The notes beneath the pieces are model-generated. The model made no database searches and was not told where the DNA came from. It saw only the letters and a list, made by a program, of their open reading frames with translations. DNA of 64,000 bases, from assembly GCA_946902875.1 (NCBI GenBank), contig OX336344.1:16637791-16701790 (forward strand), read 5' to 3'. Of the stretch, positions 31,501-42,048 are shown piece after piece. How positions within the stretch are numbered: the stretch's first letter is position 1; every line of letters begins with the position of its first letter. The DNA comes from Nematopogon swammerdamellus (Eukaryota > Arthropoda > Insecta > Lepidoptera > Adelidae). Position numbers and translations under genes: made by a program.

Positions 31501-31705
31501 CGAATATAGCTATCAAGGCTGTCTATAAAGGCATCTGTATTGAGGTACGAGGGTGAGCGATAGATAACCACTAATAGCGTGTTTTCACTAATAGTGAGTG
31601 AGAGGGCGCTACAGTCTTTCAGTAATGGTACTTCCTCCCTCACTTGTAAACGTTCGTGAATGTAAACTACGCAACCATCATTCTTATTTTTGTGACTAGT
31701 AGTTT
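28545..31705 (-). mobile_element. CR1/jockey-like LINE, 5'-truncated
   Basis: Holds the 879-codon frame plus a ~450-bp 3' UTR (28545-29003). The UTR is CA-rich on the coding strand (GT-rich on + at 28920-28995), has two short stem-loops near 28829-28893 and ends in a TTGAATT-type repeat at 28545-28570. The 5' end is lost at about 31705, inside the endonuclease domain. No clear target duplication was found. Confidence 0.88.
29004..31643 (-). CDS. LINE ORF2-like protein: endonuclease C-terminus + reverse transcriptase (879 codons, intact)
   Basis: One uninterrupted frame on the - strand. Residues 1-130 are the C-terminal half of an apurinic-type endonuclease (GDLNLD at 60-65, TDHF at 121-124). 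Residues ~405-600 are the reverse transcriptase fingers and palm: AIVIPIYKNG 411-420, NYRPISLL 427-434, DLAKAFD 499-505, YGVPQGSVLGP 556-566 and the catalytic FADD 589-592. Then comes a Cys-bearing stretch and the ILAWGGAAKT / RAQR thumb-side region typical of CR1/jockey-type LINEs. The frame continues upstream of the Met (KNKNDGCVVYI) to about 31700, where homology ends, so the start given is only the first in-frame ATG of a 5'-truncated copy. No stops or frameshifts suggest a fairly recent insertion. Confidence 0.93.
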   Translation of the reverse strand: MREEVPLLKDCSALSLTISENTLLVVIYRSPSYLNTDAFIDSLDSYIRSMNSFKEIIITGDLNLDILDPGNKPANELLSCILEKGFIPSINKPTRGLACLDHFMVKSKNKINALICQSALTDHFPIMLSLERGLHEKLGPKSYTTINMDAIYSELKDYNWSQLYHIQDTNIAFTNFINTLKSLIEKNQETKNIKNKSSPRKPWMTKNLIVCLNKRDKLHLNLKKTPDDIVLKDYYKKYRNICSKILKKSQILHYKNKLQNNIKNPRKCWETLREYTDTGTKSNRNDLAQVINELGEQNTKPLNEVNKYFTSIGQDLASNLLHEMDTDVTTLASKVKSTTNNTPMQSFFLSATNPLEIGKLLSNIKSTNSCGSDGISSKLLKCVSVHIVEPLSFLFNLSISTGVFPDILKTAIVIPIYKNGPVNNVSNYRPISLLSTLSKLLEKIIKSRLISYLEKNELLSKNQFGFRENLNTEDAILRVTNFVSGALDSQEKCIGVFLDLAKAFDTVATPILIAKLEAVGIRGIPLNWFQSYLTDRQQAVRSNEEASISDFFPISYGVPQGSVLGPVLFLIYIDGLCRTEFEHATIVTFADDTVVLFKGNTWEDIAQRAQMGLDTILTWLRNNVLSVNSTKTKFLTFSITHKGQPNKDILLKVHSPNCKHQNLCNCPNLERVACIKYLGIMIDRHLNWKKQIESLTSRVRKLLYFFSQIRDIADPGLLKQVYHGLCVSLINYGILAWGGAAKTNVLLIERAQRSVLKVMFCKPFRYPTANLYAECELLNVRQLFMLRLCAHVHNKKEEHAQVSHNIPTRANTRQALTRDRHKTSFFRHTIKFLGPNLYNQIPKELKTLFIKKTFTFKIKKWLLSNSHDTCEHMLCHIMQ

Positions 31706-32226
31706 GCTATCTATGCTATCTATCTATATAGCCATGCTTTGCATAGATAATACAATGCCGGGTCAAACTATGCCTAGTACAGCGTGTATGTGTCAATACA
31801 CAAATACATTAAGGAAAAAAAATGTTTGATTAACCTTTAGCGTGACATTTGGGATCACAAAATATCCTTTGTGAAATACGTTTATAAATCTACAAATAGG
31901 TACAATATGCATACTTTATTCATGTTTAACTCCTTATTTCTGTTCGGAGTGACACGAACTGGCATTTATCATTTCTAAATACGATTAGACCACCAGACGA
32001 CCAGAAAACCGATATATATTGTTTTGTAGGTCACTGTGTTTAACCTTTGAAGATAAGCACACACAGCACACACCAATGATATTATAAGTTATAAAAGGAG
32101 GTAGATAGGTTATCTGAGCTCCCAAGCGGTACTTTAAATACAAGACCACAGTCCTGTCTGAAGTTAGTCGCCCACCAATTACGCACGCGTTCGGAACGCT
32201 AACCACGAGTCGCTAACACATCGAAA

Positions 32227-32400
32227 ATGCCGTCGTGTGTAATGAGATTCTGCACTAATTCTAATAATTCGAATAAGACTATTCGAGTCGGCGCATCACT
32301 TAATAGTTCGTCCTCTCAACTTTTCAAGGACGTGCCATGTGTGAGCACTGAATGTCATATAGAGATCTTTCCTAAAATATCATTGGCACACACGCACTAG
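32227..32400 (+). CDS. short frame with THAP-like start, uncertain
   Basis: 57 codons from ATG: MPSCVMRFCTNSNNSNKTIR V.., ending at TAG. The M-P-x-C-x4-C opening resembles the start of THAP zinc-finger domains (MPxxCxxxxCxN), but the expected FHxFP and later Cys/His residues are not visible. If real, it would be a first exon or a decayed P-type transposase start. No splice donor was established. Confidence 0.3.
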   Translation: MPSCVMRFCTNSNNSNKTIRVGASLNSSSSQLFKDVPCVSTECHIEIFPKISLAHTH

Positions 32401-32732
32401 ATTTCTTGACACACGCTCAACCACTAATCGTGTATACTGAAGTGCAGCCCTATTTAGTAGCTATCATAGCTACCTAATCATCATACATCGTGTAGTACGT
32501 GATTTCGAGATAGTTAGTAAATTGTGATTCCATAAGACATAACCAATAACATCGAGTAAATCGCTATACTGCAATCAAGAACGTTAGAGGTAGGGACGTT
32601 GGACCTTCCCCGCGCCAGAGTAACACGATATTAGTAAAAAAGTACCAATAACATTCGTTACCACCCAATCAGAGCGTGTTTCCCCCTTCATGGGATACAC
32701 TCATAATATTATATTAGATTTTCATTAGAGCA

Positions 32733-32810
32733 GTGGTTCTCAAAATTGTCTGGATCGCGACCCATTTTAAAAATATTCTAAATTCGGGATCCACGCCTAC
32801 CTAACATGAA
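32733..32810 (+). mobile_element. hAT-like left end
   Basis: CAGTGGTTCTCAAAATTGTC TGGATCGCGACCCA is a typical hAT terminus; no partner close by. Confidence 0.55.
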
Positions 32811-33339
32811 ACAAACAAAAAACTGCGTTATATTTCTGCTGCAGTATTTTTTCGTTGCAGCTACATATTGTACATAATAATATTGTAACTATGTGAAGGA
32901 GTGTTCTATTGAGAATAAAATTAAAACATCCAGTTGTAAGTAAAAATTTTAAATACTTACTAAATATGTATAAGATGTGCCCTAACTGATTCGGGTGCGA
33001 ACGACACGCTCCGGCTGAAAGAGGTGTTGCGTCCTATCAGTTTCAGGGCCCAACCAATATCCGCTTTCCCATACTTTCCATAAAAAAAATGGCTGCATTA
33101 GAGTATTTGTCGTAGTTATAGTAAGAATACATTGGAGGTATTATAATTAGTCAAATACATTTTTATTCTTTTTTTATGCCTAGTCCGACCTCGAAAACTG
33201 CACGATGTACCTAGTTCGTCAATTGAGCGAGAGCGTGTCAGTGACCAAGTGAGTGACTAGCTTGTTGACAATTTAGTGAACGAGTGACAAAGTGAGAACG
33301 ATGTAGTGATTGAATAACCAGCAGTCGGTCGGCAGCCGA

Positions 33340-33497
33340 ATGCGTAGCAGAATGGCGTCGGACTCGGAGGCGGAGCTGCTGAGGTTCTACAACTGTACGG
33401 AGGCGATTCTCAACAGGATGTCGGCGCCGGAGCACCTCAACGCGACACAACTGCTGGACTTACTGCCGAGGACTCTTACGGAAGACGCCACTCTCAA
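33340..33497 (+). CDS. tachykinin/natalisin-type GPCR, first coding exon
   Basis: From ATG at 33340 (or 33352) the frame reads EAELLRFYNCTEAILNRMS, then NATQLLDLLPRTLTEDATL, and ends at a GTTAGT donor at 33498 in phase 2. There is no signal peptide, and two N-glycosylation sequons (NCT, NAT) are present. This resembles the extracellular N-terminus of the Drosophila TkR86C type (early NCT, then NxT, then a hydrophilic stretch). Joined in phase to the exon at 51894 it leads directly into GECLWP..RPYQPPWW and TM1. The family consists of class A neuropeptide receptors of the plasma membrane, for tachykinin-related peptides or natalisin. The exon alone is too short to be diagnostic; the assignment depends on the TM1 exon. 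Confidence 0.72.
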
Positions 33498-33544
33498 GTT
33501 AGTTAACAATTAGTTAGTTTTTATTTATTATTTATATATTAGTT

Positions 33545-33930
33545 AGTCTTTGTCAGCTTCGGTAGCTCAGTGGTGCGGTCGATCGACTGATGTTTTTGAT
33601 CATAAGCACACTGGGCGCGGTCAGAAATAGGATGGGAGACCGTTCGACCGTTGAACGCCAACCGTGGTTCGTATTCCACGTAAAATGTAGGTAGATCCCT
33701 TCCCTAGCTACTTACCTCACTAGGTGGTAGCACAGAATACAGATATAGGGCTAACGCCGTGGTAGGGTTTATTTTACCCGCCCGAATGGATACCAACGCA
33801 CTGAATAAAATACGGTCGAAACGGCTACCTATGTAAATATGTAGTTCGTGTTTTCCGCTCAGTTCAGTGTAGCCGGCTCGCCCCTAGGGCTGACGTGGCA
33901 TCTAGTTCACGCGAAGTAAACCAATTAAGT
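33545..33930 (+). mobile_element. tRNA-5S head SINE
   Basis: GCTTCGGTAGCTCAGTGGTG CGGTCG, GGGCGCGGTCAGAAATAGGA TGGGAGACCG, then the body to AGTTCACGCGAAGTAAAC. Starts 48 bp after the receptor's first-exon donor. Confidence 0.8.
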
Positions 33931-34488
33931 TTATCTACATAGGTGTAGGTAGACGCCGAGCGAAGCTTAGTCGCCCAGGTACTCTTTAATTAAACACGTA
34001 GGTTACAATCGAGGTATAAACATATTATATACCGAGCGAACGCGTGAAATCGAATTGATTACCTATAGCGGTCTCGGCCGGGCCGGCCCTATCACGCAGC
34101 TTCAAGTATACTTAAATTATTAATTTGGTTTCTATGCAAGGAGGGCGCGCGCGGCGCACGCAGCCGATATTTTGTTCTAAGCTCCGTCTTATATATTTTT
34201 GTGTCTTCTGTGGACTAATATTTTATACATCAATCATTTTGTTTGTGTGCTCGGTGTCAATCATTTAATATTTAACCAGATGCCGGCCTCGCTGAAGGCT
34301 ATATCCTATTCTACAATAGATAGGTATATACATCAAATAGCACTTACATATTTCAGCAGTAAAGGGACTTTGCACACGGTGGCTTTTAGCTGCGATATTT
34401 TTCACGACAGCGCGACTGTATAGCTGCAAGAGCTCTGGCCAAAGAAATAACCTATTTAACCTTACCTCGCTGAAAGGTTGGTTGGTGA

Positions 34489-35119
34489 GAAATAACTCCC
34501 TTAATATGTTTTTATTTTTATATGTTAGTACTAAGCATGTACTTACTCGCTTTTTATATTTCTTCATTAGGTAAATGCAAAGCCGAAAATAAAGAGAAAA
34601 AATCTGTTAATTGCGAGTTTTACTCGCGCACGGAGGTTTCCGTATCTATCCGCTGTTATCCGCCTATCTTTTGTCTTTCAACAATGTATAAAATCCTGTG
34701 GCGCCATCTATTATTCAATAGTGTGACTAATCGATTTTTCGGACGTTTGTTGTATGGGAGCCCCCCTTAATTTTTAAAATTTTCTTATTTTTCTTATTTG
34801 TTGTTATATCCGCCATAGTAACACATATTCTGTGAAAACTTCAACGGGCTACCTATTACGGTTCAAGATATACAGCCCTCGGACAGACGGACGGACCGAC
34901 GGACGGCAGAGGCTTAGTAATAGGCTTCCGTACGGGATACGGAAACCTAAAAATACAAGCAACGGTTCGATAATTTAGAGAGATACGTCGGCGACCCGTA
35001 GCGGAATTGGTAACGCGCTGGCGGCTCAAGCCGAAGATCCAGGTTCGATTCCTGGTCGGGACGTATTTTTTCTCTTCATTTTCGGCTTTGCATTTATCTA
35101 ATGAAGAAATAACTCCCTT
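34489..35119. mobile_element. composite insertion with 16-bp direct repeats and internal tRNA-like gene
   Basis: AGAAATAACTCCCTTA flanks the block (34488-34503 and 35103-35118). Inside, ~45-bp inverted repeats (34556-34601 TTCATTAGGTAAATGCAAAG CCGAAAAT; 35069-35108 its reverse complement) enclose a GTTCCGTA element (34602-34952) and a tRNA-like sequence (34985-35063). Confidence 0.65.
34985..35063 (+). tRNA. tRNA-like sequence, probably a pseudo-tRNA or SINE head
   Basis: Contains a consensus A box (TAGCGGAATTGG), a perfect B box (GGTTCGATTCC) inside a 5-bp T stem (CCAGG/CCTGG), a 3-bp D stem and a TTTTTT terminator at 35066-35071. The acceptor stem has mismatches and the anticodon loop would be GGCTCAA without U33, so aminoacylation is unlikely. 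General resemblance to arginine tRNA. Could still be transcribed by Pol III. Confidence 0.5.
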
Positions 35120-35224
35120 ACCTTATTACTGTACACTGTTCGGCGAGTATTGACCGTGACTCATCGCAAATAGTTATTAGCGTTTACATAGAGGCGAATT
35201 CTCTGATTTCATATCCAAAGCCTA

Positions 35225-35490
35225 AATATGAATTGTCATATCCCTAACTTGAGAAATGCTATGTTCCTCATACAAACATTCATCCCCTATTTCACCCCCT
35301 TAAGGGTTGTTTTTTTTTTAGACAATCCTTCCTCAGGATTCAATTCATCTCCGTGCAATGTTTTATCGAAATCTGTTCAGCGGTTCAGGCGTGAAAAGGT
35401 AACAGACAGACGGACAGACGGACAGACAGACGGACAGACAGACGGACAACAAAAATACCTACTTTCGAATTTATAATATTAGTATGGAAG
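35225..35490 (+). mobile_element. dispersed element with ACAGACGG repeat
   Basis: TTCACCCCCTTAAGGGTTG, TCTGTTCAGCGGTTCAGGCG, then ACAGACGG repeats (35402-35448) and TTTATAATATTAGTATGGA. Family familiar from Lepidoptera; non-coding. Confidence 0.6.
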
Positions 35491-36057
35491 TATGGATAGT
35501 ATGGAAGTATGGATTTCAGTCACTACTTTAACAGCAGTCATTTTAAACATCTCAATTGTTCGAACAATAGCATGTTGGGACTGTATAGTAAAAGTCTTGG
35601 TGCAAAAAGTCGCCCTGTGTATAAGACCTAACTTGACGCCCGGTAATGGCCACCTTCCTTATGCCCTCCCCACCTTCCTAGGGTCAGCGAAACGATATCC
35701 GATAACACCGGATATCAAGGAAAAAGATTTTATCGAAGGCTGTTCAAATCTAAATGTCTTTGAAATTTCTGGTAGTCTGTTTCGACTAAAAATTAAACAG
35801 ATTCACGTTAAAAGGCTAAGGAGAGGCTAATTTAAATATTCCAGTAAGTAATCCGATTTGGGTGGCTGAACCAGAGGGGCCAGAGCACGGTGCTCCGACC
35901 TGACCATCCCATATCACCCCTGAGAAGAGCTATTCCGGAGAATTACTTTGGAATTCTCGCTATAGTGGATTAGAGGAGAAATACAGCCAACTTTCTTCCA
36001 GTACTGTGGTCTTCCAGTACTAGGTCCGACCTAGCACGCAACTGAATTATTCTTGAC

Positions 36058-36310
36058 TAGCTTTTGCCCGCGGCTTCGCACGCGTGAAATTCGGATTTAA
36101 AAAGAAGAAAGTAAGTAAGGCCGCCACCGTACCTTTATTTCGGCGCGCGGAACAATTAGGTTTGTATGAGAGCCACATCTTAGCTTAACCAGCCTATACT
36201 GTGTCTCGTATAGCTAAATGTGCTTGTACTAAGTTTCATCGAATTAGGATGATCGGTTTAAGAGTTATGGAGGAACATAAATACATACATACAGAAGAGA
36301 TTTCTAAAAA
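36058..36310 (+). mobile_element. TAGCTTTTGCCCGCGG element, single-ended copy
   Basis: Same 5' end as 41073, then AAAGAAGAAAGTAAGTAAGG and a core (CTTTATTTCGGCGCGCGGAA .. CGGTTTAAGAGTTATGG). No right inverted end. Confidence 0.65.
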
Positions 36311-36454
36311 TCGTCAATTTAGTTTAAGTATAATACATAGAGGCTACAAATGCAATATCTCATAAAACAAAGTAACTTACTCCATGCCATGACCATCCCT
36401 TACAGATTAATTATTAGTATTGATGTTTATGAAGAATAAAGAAGTTCTATCTTT

Positions 36455-36520
36455 TGCCCCTCATGTAAATTACTTATCGATTATGTTTTGGAGAAATAAA
36501 TTATTTCTATCTATCTACTT
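36455..36520 (+). mobile_element. CTAT-tail element, short copy
   Basis: GCCCCTCATGTAAATTACTT .. TTATTTCTATCTATC. Confidence 0.6.
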
Positions 36521-36565
36521 TCAAAGGTAACATAATTTTGTAAAATATATTAATGAGAGCACTTT

Positions 36566-36948
36566 AGCCAGCCTCGATAGCTCAGTGGTGCAGACAGTCG
36601 ACTGTTGCTATTGATTGTTTAAAAGCAACGCGGGGCACGGTCAGTCCTTGGATGGGTTACCGCTCGACCGTTGGAGGCTGACCGTGGTTCGGATTCCACG
36701 TAAAACTGTAGGTCCCTTCCCTTCTTACCTTACTAGGTAGTAGGGTTCAACCCGCCCGGGTTGGTACCACCGCACTGAATGAAACGTGGGTCGAAACGGC
36801 TATATAAATAGTTTGTGTTTTCCGTCCAGTTCAGTGTAGCCGGCACGCCGAAGGGAAGCACTGACATGGCACCTAGGTCACCCGGTGTTGTGGGCTGACA
36901 TCACGGATGTGATGTAGCCAACCGTGTCAGTTTCCATAAAGAAAAATA
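36566..36948 (+). mobile_element. tRNA-5S head SINE, near full length
   Basis: CCTCGATAGCTCAGTGGTGC, AAAGCAACGCGGGGCACGGT CAGTCCTTGGATGGG, CCGTGGTTCGGATTCCACG, the body and a complete 3' end GTCAGTTTCCATAAAGAAAA. Confidence 0.85.
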
Positions 36949-37479
36949 ACAAAAAACTCACTCATACATATTTCTAATTGTTTTAACCACTTAAATAAGT
37001 ATGAAAATAATGAAAAAAAAATTACAGAAGAATATATCAACTAAATTAACTCTGCTCTAAAGTATATACTTTAACGCTGTTGGCACTGAAATAGACGAAG
37101 GATCAACAATATTAAATTAATGTGCCCACGCACAAGCAATACCTAATATCCTACACGCTCAAAACAAAATTATCTTAGTTATTCTCTATTTGTGCCACGA
37201 AACTAGCAGAAATATTTATTTATAGATATCAAAATAGAACACGTGTAAACAATAAGAAGAAATTATCCAGCTATCAAACTTACAAATTGGCTTACCAGCT
37301 ATTCGTGGTTTACTAATAGCTGTTTCATTGTGTCGGATGTTTCATTGTGTATTTTAGTTATAATTAAGTTAGTTTTGTCTTTCTATTCTTGAATGTGAGC
37401 ACAGAGTTAAATAATGTGAGCACATGCTGATTCATTTGATTTTTGTATAAACTTTTACAATCAGAAATGTAATTTTTGC

Positions 37480-38005
37480 AATCAAGACCACCCGCAAGGT
37501 GGGACGAAGATATAAAGTGCGTTGGAGGCAATGAAATCTTCTTTAGTCCAGTATAGCCAGCAATCAAGGGAAGTCTCCGGTATGGCACTTACCTATACGC
37601 GGAGGTGATATTGGCTGGTCGGAGCATGTGCTTGGGCCCCTCCGACCCAGCTGTAATACCGGATTACATAAAAAAATCAGTTGTTTCGTACCGCTAAAGG
37701 CCGCGAGGACTAGAGAAAGATTGGAGAGGCGTATGTCCAGCAGTGGACGCATACACGCTGACCATCAAATCTCCTCTAGTCCAGTATAGCCAACATTCCA
37801 GGGAAGTCTCCGGTATGGCACCTACCTATACGCGGAGGTGATATTGGCTGGTCGGAGCATGTGATTTGGGCCCCTTTCGACACAGCAGCTGTAATACCGG
37901 ATTACATAAAAAAAATCTGTTGTTGCTGAAGGCAGGGAGGACTGGAGAAAGATTGGAGAGGCGTATGTCCAGCAGTGGACGCATACACGCTGACTGACTG
38001 ACTGT
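37480..38005 (+). mobile_element. LINE 3' end interrupted by a small SINE, tandemly duplicated
   Basis: A [12 protein letters not shown] LINE tail (37480-37540) is cut by a ~135-bp SINE-like unit (37541-37675: CCAGTATAGCCAGCA .. GTCTCCGGTATGGCAC .. ATACCGGATTACATAAAAAA). The LINE tail resumes (GGAGAGGCGTATGTCCAGC, 37728-37760). The whole SINE-plus-tail block is then repeated at 37768-38005, about 230 bp apart. Confidence 0.75.
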
Positions 38006-40319
38006 TTTAAATATTTTATTATCACTTTTTTTTAATGGATAGTGAGAACTTTTCTACGGTGGCCCATGATTACTGAAAGAGAGAAAACCCGGTAAATCCA
38101 CGAACTCGGGGTTGCCACACGCATCTTTGCCATTTTCTATCCACGTTGTATAAAGGCTGATTCGGACAGAACAGGTTTTTTTTTATGAACACATTTCGTC
38201 GCATTTTGTGTTCCCACCTCTACATAATAAAGGTTTTATCTTGGCAACAACACCTAAAAGTGTTTTCAGGTCGTACAGCCTTCGTGACCTAGGAGCTTCT
38301 TGCAATAAATTTTCAGAAGAAAATTGACTCGTTGAGACACTTTGAAACATTGCACGCTCTCCGCGAAAACAGAGTCAATTACTTAATTTCTTACACATCT
38401 CGCCACCTACACGTTTCTAAGTGTTATCGGGTATTCGAAAAATAAAAATATGACGTAACATTATAGAGTACTAAATTCAGAAAGTACAAAAATAATAAAG
38501 AACCCTATTCAAGTCATTACTCACAGGACTGTAGTGAGTGTCGGGTTCTCAGAAACACAAATAAATTTTCAACGATTACATAAAAGTAAGATGTCACGAA
38601 TAAAAAATATTTTTATAAAAATGAGTCACAACCTGTTACTCAAGGTAAGTGCTATACCGCCTACATACCAACAAACAAATAATTTTATAGATTAAAAATT
38701 ATGATAATTAATTGGCTAATTAAATGTCATGTTATTTTTAATCTAATACAAGCATATATAATTTTCAGTAGGTATAGATTTCCCCTTCCCCTGGCACGTC
38801 ATCGTGACTTAAAGTTCAATACCTACAGTAAATGGTTATTGGATCGTCATCTACCGTACAAAAGGCTGAAAAGAACGTTGCGCGAACGGTGTGGAGTGGA
38901 TAATACTCGTAATTGCGCCTCGGGCGCAGAGATGGCGCTGAGAATTTCGCTCACAGCTCATTCCGCTGATGACTGACCGTGATTATGTACAGCCTAAAAC
39001 CATCTTGAGAAGTGACAGAATGTAACACTGAAAACCGAATGTAAATCGATAAAGTGGTTCTCGAGTTACTAGGCTTCATAAATTCATAAATATTCACGCA
39101 CGTTACAAGATTGGCTAGAAACAAAGCTTTATTTATTAGGATAATGAAGCACATCAAAGTGCCCACACGTCCCGTAGTAGATAGAGCAATATCGCTTATC
39201 CCGAAACACAACCCAGTTTAAATTTAGAATCACCTTTTAAAATAATGAAATTCATCGCATCTGAGTTTTATAAATTCAAGAGAGTTTAAATTTAGAATAT
39301 TACAAATTCACTCTGTATATGACTAAAGTATTCTAGAGCCATACTGCAATACTCAAAGTGTGCTGAGTGGAGCCCCCGGGCTCCGCAAGGCCTCTGCAAG
39401 GGCTCCGCCGAAATAATATCAACCTAAAGAACGAAGCACATCAAGTCTCGTCACATAATACCTAAAAATCTACAATTAGTGCTACGATCTAAACTACCAA
39501 CAATTTTATCAATTTACAGAGGAATCAATAGTATGTTATGTGAAGTACATATATATGTAAAATGTTGATTTTATGTTGGTTTTATGTTGAATGAACATAA
39601 AACCAGGTTTTGCTTATTTTAGTAAAATATGTAATGTTTCAGAAGGTTACATCGCCAAAAATGTTTGAGAACCGCTGCTCTAAAGTTTAGTAGTGTTGTG
39701 ATGTGACACAGAGGACAACTACCTGCTCTGTGGTCGTGATTTCAGTTTATTTTGGATCTTATGTGCCACAGAAATCAGAATAAAGTTGTATTATTAAATT
39801 ACCTATTACTTATGACGACGACGAAGTCGCTCATTGGTGTCGGGTTTTCAGCAACTCTGTTAAAAATAAATACGGAATGTTCCGATTCAGAGAACGGTCC
39901 GTTAAGTCTGAAACCGACAGAGCACACTTTACTACTTTAATTTACTAACTACTTTTCCGCCCAATTCGACACATCGCTATGTTGGTACAATTTAGTTATT
40001 ATCTGAAGAACAGTTTACATAATCCATAATCGCCTAACTGAAGCCGGAACCCGCACTCGCCGACGATGAGAGCCGTTGTTAAACAAACCCGGAAATGATT
40101 TAAGAGCTTCTATAGATCTATCACGTCATGAGCTGCAGTTGGTCCGGCGGAACGATACTCCGTGCTGGGGCACGAAGAAAGAGGCTTTGGCGGCGAAGTC
40201 TGCCTTTTGGAATTTCCCTTTTCTAATTTTCGATTATGTATTATTATGCCGAGTTAAAATAAACGCAATATGTAGAAAAATTCTTACAATGGCAACAATA
40301 ATGACTTTCCAAAATAAAC
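38006..40319. other. receptor intron, largely unassigned
   Basis: No exon with plausible splice sites or similarity was found, apart from the hAT-like end at 39640-39681. Confidence 0.4.
39640..39681 (-). mobile_element. hAT-like right end
   Basis: CATCGCCAAAAATGTTTGAG AACCGCTG, the inverted counterpart of the end at 32733 but 6.9 kb away. Confidence 0.5.
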
Positions 40320-40440
40320 CAAGTTCAGTGTAGCCCAAACGACCAAAGGGAAGCACTGACGTAGTTCTGACAGGAACAGAGTGTAATGCTCACATCATTG
40401 GGTGTATCATGTGGTGGAATCAACCATGTTAGCTATTAAA
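40320..40440 (+). mobile_element. degraded SINE 3' remnant
   Basis: TTCAGTGTAGCCCAAACGAC CAAAGGGAAGCACTGACG, later parts diverged. Confidence 0.6.
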
Positions 40441-40589
40441 CCCAGTCTACCGCGAGCGAAGCCGCGGGCAACGTAAACTCGAGCTAAATATAAAACGCAA
40501 ACCGAAGCGCGACACAAAAACAATCACTAATCCTAAGCCGATTTCCAAAATTATTTTTGTAGTGACTCAGAAAAAGTGAAACGTTAGAA

Positions 40590-40885
40590 ATATCTGCATC
40601 TGCACTGCATCTCTCCCCGTGTATGTCGTAAAAGGCGACTAAGGGATATGACACCCTTCTTATATTACTAGGTGGTAGGGTTTAACCCGCCCGGGTTGGT
40701 ACCACCGCACTGCATGAAAGGTCGGTCGAAACGGCTATGTAAATAGTTTGTGTTTTCCGTCCAGTTCAGTGTAGCCGGCACGACCGAAGGGAAGCACTGA
40801 CGTGGCACCAAGTTCACCCGGTGTTATGGGCTGACATCACGGATGTTGTAGGTGATGTAGCCAACCGTGTCAGTTTCAATAAAAT
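40590..40885 (+). mobile_element. SINE with alternative head
   Basis: CTGCATCTCTCCCCGTGTAT GTCG to GTCAGTTTCAATAAAATAAA. Confidence 0.8.
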
Positions 40886-41072
40886 AAAATAAAAAAATAC
40901 TGAACAATTTCGCTTTACGCTGTGCCCTCTAAGATGGGCATTGGTATTTTTTGTGAACATTTTTCTTTGAGATTTAGTAAGTCAGTATTCACATATGTAG
41001 GTAGATGTTAGATGAAATAATATAACTTACTTTTTCGTCCTGCACCGTCACTCATAATCATATTTATTTACT

Positions 41073-42048
41073 AGCTTTTGCCCGCGGCTTCGCTCGCGTG
41101 AAATTCGTATTTAAAAAGAAGATAGTAATTATACTTGGATGTGTGACCGCTCGACCGTTGGAGGCTAACCCTGGTTTGGATTCCACGTTAAACTGTAGGT
41201 CCCTCCCTGCCCTTCTACCTTACTAGGTGGTAGGGTTTATCCCGACCGGGTTGGTACCACCGCACTGAACAAAACGTCGCCCGAAACGGTTATGTAAATA
41301 GTTCGTGTTTTCCGTCCAGTTTAGTGTAGCCGACATGAAATGAAGGGAAGCACTGACATGGCACCTACTTCACCCGGCGTTATGGGCTGACATCACGGAT
41401 GTTGTGGGTGATGTAGCCAACTGTGTCAGTTTCCTTAAAAAAACATAATACAAATATATTGTGTGATGGTACGAAACCCTCGGTGCGCGAGTCCAACTCG
41501 CACTTGGCGGCTTTTTATTTTGAAATATTTTCTGTATGTATATGTATATTCCGCCATAACTCTTAAACCGATCATCCGAATTCGTTGAAACTTAGTAAGT
41601 ACAAGCACATTTAACTATACGTGAAACAGGATAGGCTAAATAATATTTTGTTCCGGTTACGCTAAGATGTGACCGTCATACAAACCGAATTGTTCCGCGC
41701 CGAAATAAAGGTACAGTAGCGGGCTTACTTACTTTTTGACGTGATGACGTCACGTCTTATAAATTGATGAGCACCGGCTGCACGCACGAAAGCGTGTCAC
41801 GTTGATATTCAAAGTTACCATGGAAACGTCTTAAGAAGTAAAACTGTCAAGATCAGACAACAGAAGTTTATTGATGGGTAGTCACAAGATGATTAATCTT
41901 TCTACTGGAAATAGAAATTACTGATCTTTGATCTATGCACTACGATTATTCCACGTCATCACGTAAAACTATCGTCCGTAAACCGACTTTACAGACAACC
42001 AATTTTTAAATACGAATTTCACGCGAGCGAAGCCGCGGACCAAAGCTA
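41073..42048. mobile_element. composite element with TAGCTTTTGCCCGCGG inverted ends
   Basis: AGCTTTTGCCCGCGGCTTCG (41073) through ATTCGTATTTAAAAA, mirrored at 42005-42048. Between them lie a SINE (41135-41443), a GTTCCGTA-element piece (41445-41515) and a reversed core (41530-41745) matching 36100-36300. Confidence 0.72.
41135..41443 (+). mobile_element. SINE, starts within the 5S-like part
   Basis: CTTGGATGTGTGACCGCTCG ACCGTTGG, then the body to GTCAGTTTCCTTAAAAAAAC. Nested in the composite at 41073-42048. Confidence 0.75.

Noticed and set aside
34985..35063. Functional tRNA gene
   Set aside because: Good A/B boxes and terminator, but mismatched acceptor stem and an anticodon loop without U33; kept only as tRNA-like.
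35492..35830. 112-codon open frame on + strand
   Set aside because: It starts inside a dispersed repeat, has no domain signature and unremarkable composition; probably chance.
36600..36700. 5S rRNA gene fragment
   Set aside because: The 5S-like stretch is part of a repeated SINE head with the same borders in several copies, not an independent rRNA gene.
32733..39681. hAT-like ends in inverted orientation bracketing the receptor's first exon
   Set aside because: 6.9 kb apart, flanking octamers differ (CATTAGAG / CTCTAAAG), and no transposase lies between. Two unrelated relics are likelier than one element carrying a host exon.
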